In this document: in pieces, positions 56,376-64,000 of the stretch
Numbering within the stretch: position 1 is the first letter of the stretch
Layout of the letters: each line of letters begins with the position of its first letter
Source: Neoceratodus forsteri
Taxonomy: Eukaryota; Chordata; Ceratodontiformes; Ceratodontidae
Reading direction: 5' to 3'
Assembly: GCA_016271365.2 (NCBI GenBank)
Contig: CM028130.1
Span: 472,597,501-472,661,500 of the forward strand
DNA: 64,000 nucleotides
Made by a program: the position numbers and the translations under genes
The notes under the pieces: model-generated
Database searches by the model: none
What the model saw: the letters and a program-made list of their open reading frames with translations, nothing else
What the model was told of the DNA's origin: nothing

Positions 56376-57179
56376 TCAGGAAACCTGAAGGCAGAAGGAA
56401 GAAGCCAGTTCTATAAGAATTCTTGCTCTTTCCAGAGGAAGAAAGTCTCTTGCTTTGACAGTATCCAACTCTGCTCCTATAAAGGTAAGGAGCTGCACTG
56501 GCTCGAAAACTGACTTGGGGAGGTTGAGAATAAAACCTAGAGAAGTGAGCACTTGCTGGGTCACTTGCAGGTCTAACTTAACTTGGTCTGGAGACTGTCC
56601 CACTATAAGCCAGTCATCCAGGTATGGAAAAATGGAAATCTTCTTTCTTCTTAGGAAAGCAACCACTACTGCCAAGCACATTGTGAAAACCCTTGGGGCT
56701 GATGTTAGGCCAAAGGGCATTGTTTTGAACTGATAGTGGCCCGAGGACAACTTGATCCTGAGGTCCTTTCTGTGGGAGCACCTGATGGGAATGTGGAAAT
56801 AGGCATCCTTGAGGTCCAGGGAGGCTAGCCAGTCTCCTGGCCTTAGAGAGGGAAGAATTATTCCCAGAGTTACCATTTTGAACTTTATTTTTAAAAGATG
56901 TTTGTTCAGATATCTTAGGTCCAGGATGGGTTGCCACTCCCCTATCTTTTTTGGGGTAAGGAAGTACCTGGAGTACTGTCCTTTGCCCCAGTGTAGGGTA
57001 GACACTCTCTCTGTGGCTCTTAAAGCTAGAAGATAAGAAACCTCTGCCTCTAGGGCAAGGTTTTCTGAGTGACCTGCAGGTGGAAAAGATCTGGCTCTCA
57101 TCTTCGGAAATTTCTTGAAGCTGAGAACCACTCCCTGGCTTATTACTTCTAGGACCCACTTGTCTGAGGTAATAGACAC
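56376..57179 (-). CDS. DIRS B reverse transcriptase domain, open frame
   Basis: The open frame begins SDKWVLEVISQGVVLSFKKF, the conserved DIRS entry, then GEWQPILDLRYLNKHL, KMVTLGIILPSLRPGDWLA, palm A SLDLKDAYFHIPI, MPFGLTSAPRVFTMCLA and the catalytic FPYLDDWLIVG. The thumb follows (LTSLGFILNLPKSVFEP, LLTFIGAELDTVKARDFLP). All polymerase residues are intact. It lies downstream of gag by about 70 bases in the same direction and is probably made as a fusion or by re-initiation. It ends at a stop just before the RNase H connection, so RNase H needs a frame change. Confidence 0.85.
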   Translation of the reverse strand: MSITSDKWVLEVISQGVVLSFKKFPKMRARSFPPAGHSENLALEAEVSYLLALRATERVSTLHWGKGQYSRYFLTPKKIGEWQPILDLRYLNKHLLKIKFKMVTLGIILPSLRPGDWLASLDLKDAYFHIPIRCSHRKDLRIKLSSGHYQFKTMPFGLTSAPRVFTMCLAVVVAFLRRKKISIFPYLDDWLIVGQSPDQVKLDLQVTQQVLTSLGFILNLPKSVFEPVQLLTFIGAELDTVKARDFLPLERARILIELASSFCLQVS

Positions 57180-57246
57180 CCAGTCCTGGACAAAGTAAGC
57201 TAGCCTACCCCCTACTGGAATAGGAGAGTCGACCTGGGCAGACCCA

Positions 57247-58862
57247 TCAGGGTATCTGCTTGGCGGGGGCCTTAGGCTGAGGAGTAGATGCAGCCCTGCT
57301 CATTCCCCTTCTGCCTCTCCCTCTGAAGAACCCCCTCTGTGAAAAGGGAGAGGAGGCCTGCGCTTGGTAAAAAGGTCTATGAAAAGGCCTGCCCCTGCCC
57401 CTAGACTGCTGCCTTTGAGGAGTTGCTTGCCTTTCTTTGGCCTGAGCACTCCTATACGTTGTCCTGTACTCATCCATTTTCTTCATGTAATTCTATGTCT
57501 GCTCCCCAAACAAAGAATTACCCACTACAGGAAAGTCCATGGCCTTAGCCTGGGTATCCTGTGAGAGGCTAGTACATCTGAGCCAAGCCATTCTCCGAAG
57601 AGCCACAGATGTAGCCATGACTCTTGATGACACATCATTGGAGCCCACAGCAGCATGAAATTGTACTTTTGATGCCTCAATCCCATCTGCAGCCACCTCC
57701 TCCAGCTCCTTGGCCAGCTGGGGGATGCCTGTTTAGTCAAATCCAGTACAGTGTCCCACCTGGACTTCGGGTACCTGGCTGTATAGGCCATATAATTCAC
57801 CTGCCTGAGTCCCAAGGAAGATGCCAAGTACTGTTTCTTTGCCATGGCATCAATCTTCCTGGAGTCCCTATCTGGGGGGTGTGAAGTCAACGGAGTATTT
57901 GCCTTGTCACAGGCAGCAGCCTGCACTACCACAACATGGCTGCATTGCTGGTACAAGAACTCCATGTCTGAGCCTGAAAGTGTATACCTCTTGTCCATTT
58001 GTCTATCCACAGGAGGTATAGTGTTAGGAGACTTTAGAATTTTTTGTGTCTGCTTCCCAAAAGATTTGTGGAGGGGAATAGACAGTCTCCTGAACTCTGG
58101 GATGTCCATCATTTCTACATAATCAGGCTCCTCTTGATCCTCCAATGCCTCCTCCATAGGAAGCTGGAGGGTTTCAGCCACATTTCTGTAGAACATAAAG
58201 TGAGAAGGGGACTCAGACAGCCTAGGAGGGGAAACACATGAAGGTCTGTCTGGGGAGATGTCCGGTTCCACAGGTGCATCCAGACCCTCACTTTCAGCAT
58301 CATAATCCTCAAATTCCCCTTCCTCTTCAAACTCCGGTTCATAAAAATCTTCAAGGGTATAATCCTGAACCGGGGGAACCAACTGAACCAAACTCCTACC
58401 AGAAGGTGCCGGATCAGAAGGAACCGGGCGAAGCGATTCCACAATCTGAATCGCTTTGGCTATCTCTTTGGCAGTCGGAACATGAACCTCTGGATCTGAA
58501 CCGGATGACTTATCTTTGTGTTTTCTTTTTGTCGGAACCAATCCCTCGGAATCAGCTCTCCTTTTGCCTGAAGAAGTATCGCCCTGGTCAGAGGGCACTC
58601 CTTCTGGTTCGGTTGGAACCGAACCGGGCTGGCCATCTGGGTCAGTGGACTTCTCAGCCTCCTTTTCCCTCAGTCTGCCTAATCTTTTCTCAAGGGTGAT
58701 TTGGGAACATTTTTACATATTTGGCAGTCTGAATCGAGGTGGTCAAACCCTAGACAATAAACACAGGTGGTGTGGGGCTCGGCCTTAGCAAAGACCTCCC
58801 CACACTCACTGCAGTGTTGAAACCCAGTGGGCCCGGTTTTTTTCCTTGGGTTTCTCAGACAT
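57247..58862 (-). pseudogene. DIRS B gag-like protein
   Basis: ATG at 58862 (MSEKPKEKN) opens the gene, but an indel in an A run then throws the frame off the Cys/His module, which is encoded at 58820-58720 (HCSECGEVFAKAE, HTTCVYCLGFDHLDSDCQIC). From 58598 the frame is open for 357 codons: VHVPTAKEIAKAIQIVESL, a glutamate-rich stretch, PDRPSCVSPPRLSESPSHFMF, then DRQMDKRYTLSGSDMEFLYQ, AACDKANTPLTSHPPDRDS. The end shifts to 57696-57493 (MAWLRCTSLSQDTQAKAMDFP) and 57486-57247 (an Arg/Gln-rich tail, RGRGRPFHRPF). Its role is probably capsid or RNA binding. Confidence 0.78.
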
Positions 58863-59813
58863 GGCCAACCTAACCAACTTAGCCTTTATTCGGCAACCAC
58901 CAGGAAAGACTCCGTTATCGGTTCCTAACTGTGTCACGGGTATTGGAAAAAAACATAGTAAAACACGTTTTTTTTTGAACCGATAAGAACCGGTAACCAC
59001 ACACCGAGTAAACACAAAATCACTATCAAATAGTCGGTTCAGCCGAACCGACCGCACTTTTTACAAGTTCCACACAGAAAATAGAACAATTCCTATCTAG
59101 TACTCAGGGCACCACAGACAGAGACTGAACCGACTATGTGGATAACTTTTACGGTTTGAAACCGACGAAAACTTTAAACTTTAACCGACTTTCAAACCGA
59201 GCTGAAGGAGAAATCTCTGGAGTGACTGTTCAGTGAGGCGGAGTAAACAATCTGACGGTTGCAGTTCAAATGACTCCAGACAGAGATCTCAACCGAGTTC
59301 GAGCTCAGCATTCTATGCCTGGCATAGAAAGTTAACTCTTTGTTCTCCGGGGCAGTTCAAAGGCTGGAGCTAACTGCACTTGTCAGAATACAGCAAGACT
59401 TCATGTTGTTTGAAAAGAGAAAGGTAGTGGCATGAAAACAACAACAGAGAGATGGCGCCAAGTGGAAAAAAGGTGGCGACGAAGTGTGTCACACTTAAGA
59501 AAAAAATAGCTCGTTGCTGTAGCTCTCGTGAAGTCACCTCAATGGCAAGAAAAACAGAACTGAGGTGTGCAGGGGGCTGGCATTGGTTACTGGCCAGTCC
59601 ATGAGTGCCATGTCATACATCTGCCTTGTGGGTGGCACCACCACTGACATTGGCCCCTAGCTCTAAGCTCTAAAAGCTTTGGCTCCTGCAGTATCCTAGT
59701 ATCTTCAGCATGCAGACCCAGATATGGTAATAAATGGTGAAGACTGATTCTTGGAAGATCACTGCTCACACCCTCTTATCTTCAAAATATTTTAGTCAAA
59801 GATTACAACTTAC

Positions 59814-60004
59814 AGCCTGTTTCATAGTCCGCTGCAGCCATCTCAGCCTTCCTGTACTCCATCTGCTGAGCTTTAAGTTTTTGGAGCTGTTCCCGTTTCT
59901 TGGTTGCTGCGTCCTTGATTTCTTTGCAGATATCTGGATAGTATTTCACAGAATCATCCAGGTCCTTCTTTTGTAGGACATAGAGGTCACAGTTGGTTGC
60001 AGCC
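59814..60004 (-). CDS. Host exon: C-terminal part of a cyclic-nucleotide-binding channel-like protein
   Basis: This is the only host-like coding sequence. On the minus strand a pyrimidine-rich tract and TATTACAG precede 60004, and the exon ends GGCT|GTAAGTT at 59814/59813, a consensus donor. The 191-bp exon starts in phase 2 and reads 63 codons without a stop. ATNCDLYVLQKKDLDDSV and YYPDICKEIK resemble the last strand and C-helix of CNBD channels, where a CDLY-L-x3-L-x5-YP pattern is typical. A basic coiled segment follows (KKREQLQKLKAQQMEYRKAE). The CNBD would gate an HCN- or CNG-like channel at the membrane. The exact gene is unknown to me. Confidence 0.65.
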
Positions 60005-60097
60005 CTGTAATATAAGAGAAAGTGAGAGTGAGGATGGGAAAGAAAGAGAGAGAGAAAGTGAGAGTGAGAGAGATCGAGAGATGGGCTCCTTGTAAAA

Positions 60098-60300
60098 ATT
60101 AAAAATATATACTTACCGTAATTCTTGGATTTCCGGAATATCTTCACAATTGATTCACACTAGTGGATCTGAGCCTGAAGCACTTGGACCCAGCATGGAG
60201 CCAGAACTTTTCTGAGGGCTGGTGACATAGTAGGCACTGCACACACAATGTCATGTGTTGATGCACATGCCCACTGGTATACAGTGGCACCAATCCCCAA
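60098..60300 (-). repeat. Isolated DIRS terminus (copy E)
   Basis: AATATATACTTACCGTAATT, then GGAATATCTTCAC, then GTCATGTGTTGATGCACATG and GGTGACATAGTAGG follow the left-end layout of DIRS C (44135-44350) and DIRS D (51297-51500). There is no matching ICR, gag or right end nearby, so it is a truncated or solo terminus. Confidence 0.6.
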
Positions 60301-61129
60301 ATGTCTCAGTACCCTTTTTATCAAGGAGGTGAACAACATTAACCTAATGAGTAACCTATGCATGTAACCTAAGGGCATAAGAGAACCCTGGTGGCCCATG
60401 TAAGAAGGGCAATCAAACCCAGTAATACAGTATCATTACAGCACAAACCAAAAACAAAATCTAGCCAGAGCCAATATGGCTGCAAAATATAATTACTGAT
60501 GGTAGTGAAACATATGTAAGAAAGACAGTATCATAACAAACACATACTGTATATGTTTTTTTAACAGCATAAGCACTTGGACATTAATCAAAAGCTTACA
60601 TCCAAGAGATTCTAGCTCCTCCATCCCGATTACACATACGAACATACAAGCATATGATTGTATCCCATCTTCACAAACTAGTGGTATTATAAAGGGATGA
60701 GATTTTCATCACATGACTGATTTGCACATTCCAATCTCTTTTTTCCTTTCTTATATACAGTGGTGCCAGCCAGGATGCAACACAGTAATGCTGCAGTATA
60801 GGTCAGAATGCTGCAGTATGCTGCAGGGAACAATGTAATTCAATGGCAATTAAGCCCTTTTGTCATGCAGTATTTTGTGACATGTCATTACTGCAAGTTA
60901 CTGCATTTCATCGTTGCTGACTCCACTATGTACAGGAGGGAGGGTAATCCTCCACCCACCAGTGCAACAATCCAGATTGGCTCAGGACCTGACGACACCT
61001 AAGGATGGAAGCATGGTAAGAGAATCATGGGGCCTGCTTCTGCTTCCAGTTGTCCATTTTCTGTCCCCATACCTGCACTGGGGCATGCAAGCCAGCCGTG
61101 CATACATGGAGGTGTGCGCATGCCCATGG

Positions 61130-61370
61130 AGTCCCTCCTTTTCCTCCTTTCCCTGCCATTCTCAGACCTACATCACCACCACACCTCCACCTGGTGGCAA
61201 TCATTCAGTGGGAGTGGCAGTCCTCCTTCCCTGGGAAAGGAGAGTAGTCCAGCGGACCGTCAATCCTTTCCCTCCCCGGCCAACACCCAGCACCCCAGGC
61301 TCGTTCCTGAACCAGGGTTGCTAGCATGACAAGAGATAAGGTGTCCCGTGCCTCAGCCCTGTACACCACT
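61130..61370 (+). repeat. Second copy of the GC-rich dispersed repeat
   Basis: GGAAAGGAGAGTAGTCC, a pyrimidine-rich block with CCCGGCC, CCCCAGGCTCGTTCCTGAAC and GTCCCGTGCCTCAGCCCT follow the same order as in 3160-3530. Open frames here are chance. Confidence 0.5.
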
Positions 61371-61763
61371 GGGCTAGCTACTAATGTTATTTCTATGCCG
61401 AACTGTAATTTAATTACATCAACAATTATGAGCACATAAGCAGTTGCAATGGACTAGATAGATTGGGCAGTGAATGTAATTAATTATGTTTTACTTTTAC
61501 TTTTTACATGTTCTCTCTGTTCCCTACCACTATAGTTTGTAAGACTGTGTGTTAATTTGAGCTGTATTATTCATAACCACACAGTGGAAAGTCACAGAGG
61601 TCAGAGGGGGACAGGTATGCTCATGTGTTTTAGAAATAAATCTTCTCACTTGATAGAATTATCATCCTGGAATTTAAGCAACCATTTTTACACTATACAA
61701 TTTATATCTGTATCGATATTAACCACCAAATGAGATATTTGCACAAGAAACAACTATATCACA

Positions 61764-63557
61764 TGTAACCCCCCTGCAAATGGGGGTTCCCAAAAGACTT
61801 CCAGGAGCTTGCTTGAATGCTCCAAGCCTGAATGGTGTTTGGTGTTTAAGCCATTTATCAGTGAGTGTTTTTAGAACCTCTGGTACTGTCTCTTTAAGAG
61901 CTGTCTGCTTGCAGACATAATTAGTTTGTATGGGAGACTGTGTGTTTCTTTGATTGAGTACCACTCGAGCTGCTGCCAATTCACTCCATTTTGCAGTCAC
62001 TAGGAGTGCAAAGGAACCTATCTGAAAGATGTAACTGTTTGCCAGAAACCATTTAGAGTAATAATGAAATTACAGTTTGTCTAACCTGCTTTCTTTGCAG
62101 TCAGAACTGTGTCTGCCTAGTTCCCAATTCTGGTTTTGAACTGCTGAACTGGACCAATTAGTGTGAGGTAAGCTAGCTCTAAAATGGTGCCTTGGACGAA
62201 TCAGAACTTGAACTCATAATCTGAGCCAGCCACAAGAGGATTATATGGGCAGTGACTCTGGGAGATGTAGTTTAGACTTCGCGCCTTTTGGACCAACAGG
62301 AGCAGTCTATTGTGAGTGACAGCCAATCCAGTCAAGAACTGGGAGGAACTCAAAGGAAGTGCCGGTTTTGTCTGTTGGAGTTTTAGTTGAGCTCTGGCAG
62401 TGAAGAAGGAAGGAGCCCTGTGCTTTTTCAGTGTGCAGTTTTAGTCGGGAAACGTGTGTAAGGCCCAGAGTTCCGGTCTGCAGCTTGTGTAACTGCTTGT
62501 TAGGACTGAATCCGTCCTGTGAAGAGAATCAAAGGATATCTGAAGAGTAGAAACCAGGCTCACCCTGTAGAAGACTGGAGAAATTGCTGAATTGCACTCG
62601 GTCTGTCAGGAACTGAATCTGCTTTGTGTTCTCCCGGGTATTGTGCAGTAATTGCGATCGGGATAGAGAAGCAGCCTGCCTGGTATAGTACTTTTTGTTT
62701 TACCATATAAATGTGTGAAGAGGCTTGTGTACCTCAAGTGAATCCTGCTGCCATTAAAGGACTTTTGCCTGTTACTGTTCACCATATAAATGTGTGAGGA
62801 GGCTTGGTTAACTCAAGTGAATCCTGCTGCCATTAAGGACTTTTGCCTGTTGCAGTTTGCCATATAAATGTGTGAGGAGTCTCGTGGAGCTCAAGAGTAG
62901 CCCTGCTGACATTGAAGGACCCTATCTTGTTTGGAGGTCGTGAGTACTAATTCAAGGTCGCTCCTGTTGAATTGCCATTGAATCCAAATGGAATCACTGT
63001 ACTGCTGACTGTTTTAAACTAATTTTTCTTTTCTCTGTGGGAAAGGCCCTACCAGCTGCCACGGTCTGGACTAGCCACTAGGGCTTGGGTACCCAGGGAC
63101 AGTAACTGGTAGGGATAGGCCTGTGCACAGAGCCATAGATAGATGAGTAAAGTGATAAGCTAATTAACCTGATTTCCCCCTGCCCTTGTTATATTCCCCC
63201 TAAATAAATCCAAGCTGCTTGTTTCAGCAAAGTTATACTGCCTGAGGTATTTGTCCATGTTAAAGTATTGTACTGTGATTGTTGCACTGTATCTTATTTT
63301 ACAGGAGGTCCCAGTGCCTGAACCAGCCCTGGGGGTAAGTGTATACTGTGAAGGTAATTCTGATATATTGTGTGGGCCACTAGTGGGAAGAAAGGGGGGT
63401 TGCAGTGTCCCAGAGGGCTGTGACCAAGTAAGTTTAACTATTGCAAACCCTGACCTCTGGGTGGAGGCACCCGCCATTGGATCCAGGCCCCTCAACCTGT
63501 TAATGGCAAATCAGGCAGGGGTAGTAGCCCCTGGGATAGCGCCATCTAGGAGTTACA
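61764..63557 (+). repeat. Solo Gypsy LTR, divergent copy
   Basis: It starts TGTAACCCCCCTGCAAATGG and ends AGGAGTTACA. The tetranucleotide CACA lies on both sides (61760-61763 and 63558-63561), an exact 4-bp duplication. It shares the CTGTCTCTTTAAGAGC, GTTTGTCTAACCTGC and CCAGCCCTGG segments with the other LTRs but is more diverged. It contains three tandem units of about 80 bases (62700-62900, each with CCATATAAATGTGTGARGAG) that the others lack. It retains the 3' block (GTAGTAGCCCCTGGGATAGC) that is missing from the complete element. Confidence 0.88.
62701..62910 (+). repeat. Tandem repeat inside the divergent solo LTR
   Basis: Three imperfect units (near 62702, 62782 and 62859) contain CCATATAAATGTGTGARGAG, then CTCAAG-GAATCCTGCTGCC-like and GGACTTTTGCCTGTT-like blocks. 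In each unit TATAAA precedes the G-rich part. This array is private to the copy at 61764-63557. Confidence 0.8.
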
Positions 63558-63614
63558 CACACATTTCCATTCCATGCCATGCATGTACACTCACCGCATG
63601 ACAGAATGTTGTGT

Positions 63615-63995
63615 AATTCTTTAAAAAATATTTTTTAAATCCATTTCAGTGAACTTCACTAAGGGCCAAGATGACTGTATTGGCTATCGTAAAATAGTAA
63701 GAGTGCAAATGTTCTCCTATTAGAACTGCACTAATAGGGTCCACAGAACCCAATAAAAAAGGCGGAAATAATGTAACAGGGACATGGAGTCAAATTATTA
63801 ATATATTGGGTATGGCAGTTTTGTAAAAATAGTTTAAAAAACAAGGTGCTAACAAGTGCGAATAGTGACCCTGTTGGTGCAGTTCTTAAAGGAAAACTTT
63901 TGTGCTTTTTATTCGTTAATGGTTGGCAGTGCTGTCATCTTGCCCCTTAGTGTTCACTGAAATGGATTTAGAAAACAAATTTTAAACAATTATAG
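63615..63995. mobile_element. Foldback/MITE-like element with long inverted arms
   Basis: The left arm (63615-63742) and right arm (63867-63995) are reverse complements over about 125 bases with mismatches. The best part is AAATCCATTTCAGTGAAC, then CACTAAGG-GCAAGATGAC, at 63635-63675 and 63930-63968. Further in, AGAACTGCACYAAYAGGGTC is also shared. The spacer is about 125 bp. No open frame exists. The right end lies at the window edge, so the target duplication cannot be checked. Confidence 0.75.
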
Positions 63996-64000
63996 AACAT

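Larger units (their letters stand above)
53795..59414 (-). mobile_element. DIRS copy B: complete and recent
   Basis: The element is 5620 bp. On the minus strand it has a leader, gag (58862-57247), RT (57179-56376), RNase H (56268-55486) and YR (55570-54365). The left end (53795-53853) is an exact 59-base reverse complement of the first half of the ICR (54227-54285). The right end (59374-59414) matches the second half (54287-54327) over some 40 bases. Inverted termini share TAAACTGCCCC/GGGGCAGTTCAAAGGC and GCATAGAATGCTGAGCT-like blocks. There is no target duplication. Identity of ends to ICR and an intact YR frame indicate youth, though other genes have a few shifts. Confidence 0.92.
51297..59759 (-). 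mobile_element. DIRS copy D: gag-only, non-autonomous, host of DIRS B
   Basis: The left end is AAAATTACATACTTACCGTA and the right end is GACTGATTCTTGGAAGAT. The ICR is at 52601-52695. Thirty-four bases of the ICR (52662-52695) are the exact reverse complement of the right end (59726-59759). On the minus strand there is a leader, then DIRS B (53795-59414) inserted in it, then gag (53731-52884), then the ICR about 190 bp further on. No RT, RNase H or recombinase of its own exists. Without B it is about 2.8 kb. It lies in the intron next to the host exon. Confidence 0.82.
60005..61763. other. Host intron-like DNA with repeat fragments
   Basis: No further exon is evident. A purine-rich (GA)n region (60020-60080) is the complement of the splice-acceptor tract. 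A DIRS terminus lies at 60098-60300, and a GC-rich repeat at 61130-61370 resembles 3160-3530. The rest is AT-rich with nothing I can assign. Confidence 0.5.

Noticed and set aside
60661..60700. ICR for the isolated DIRS terminus at 60098
   Set aside because: ATCTTCACAAACTAGTGG resembles part of the terminus, but the adjoining half does not match the reverse complement, so an ICR is not supported.
1..64000. CRISPR arrays, bacterial operons or phage genes
   Set aside because: There are no short direct repeats with unique spacers, no ribosome-binding sites and no cas or phage proteins. All coding signals are eukaryotic transposons or a spliced exon.

Overview
The window looks like vertebrate nuclear DNA from a large, transposon-rich genome. 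The evidence is DIRS-type tyrosine-recombinase retrotransposons with inverted termini, CR1-, L2-, L1- and Tx1-type LINEs, a tRNA-headed SINE with an HE1/V-SINE-like core, a Ty3/Gypsy element with a PNMA-like gag, a hAT-like transposon, and one spliced host exon. An amphibian, a lungfish or another large-genome fish would fit, but I cannot name the species. There is no bacterial, CRISPR or operon-like content. Host coding sequence is limited to one 191-bp exon (minus strand, 59814-60004) that resembles the end of a cyclic-nucleotide-binding domain of an ion channel. Most of what lies to its left may therefore be one intron filled by nested insertions. || Layout. 1-320: antisense CR1-like endonuclease fragment. 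321-8637: degraded DIRS copy F (minus strand), broken by an L2-like LINE (1228-3704, itself carrying a CR1 tail insertion) and a solo Gypsy LTR (6209-8120). 8669-22089: complete but decayed Ty3/Gypsy element with PNMA-like gag and about 2-kb LTRs. Its 3' LTR carries a 580-bp hairpin-rich insertion and a 5'-truncated L1 with a perfect 15-bp target duplication. 22090-26600: remains of DIRS copy G, split by an antisense solo LTR. 26610-28020: CR1-like LINE. || 28203-51196: a 39-bp minisatellite cut into four pieces by three insertions: a SINE that itself contains a Tx1-like LINE, a hAT-like transposon that itself contains DIRS A, and DIRS C that itself contains a CR1. 51297-59759: DIRS D, into whose 5' leader the recent, complete DIRS B (53795-59414) has jumped. 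59760-64000: host exon and intron, a DIRS terminus, another solo LTR (61764-63557) and a foldback element at the right edge. || How the parts relate. DIRS A and B encode gag, RT-RNase H and tyrosine recombinase (YR). DIRS C and D keep gag, the inverted termini and the internal complementary region (ICR) but have no RT, RNase H or YR, so I infer that they are gag-only non-autonomous elements mobilised in trans. All DIRS gag proteins share a Cys/His N-terminal module, and the element ends share a splice-donor-like GGTRAGT motif. The SINE shares its 3' tail with the L2-like LINE, which suggests that LINE family as its RT source.
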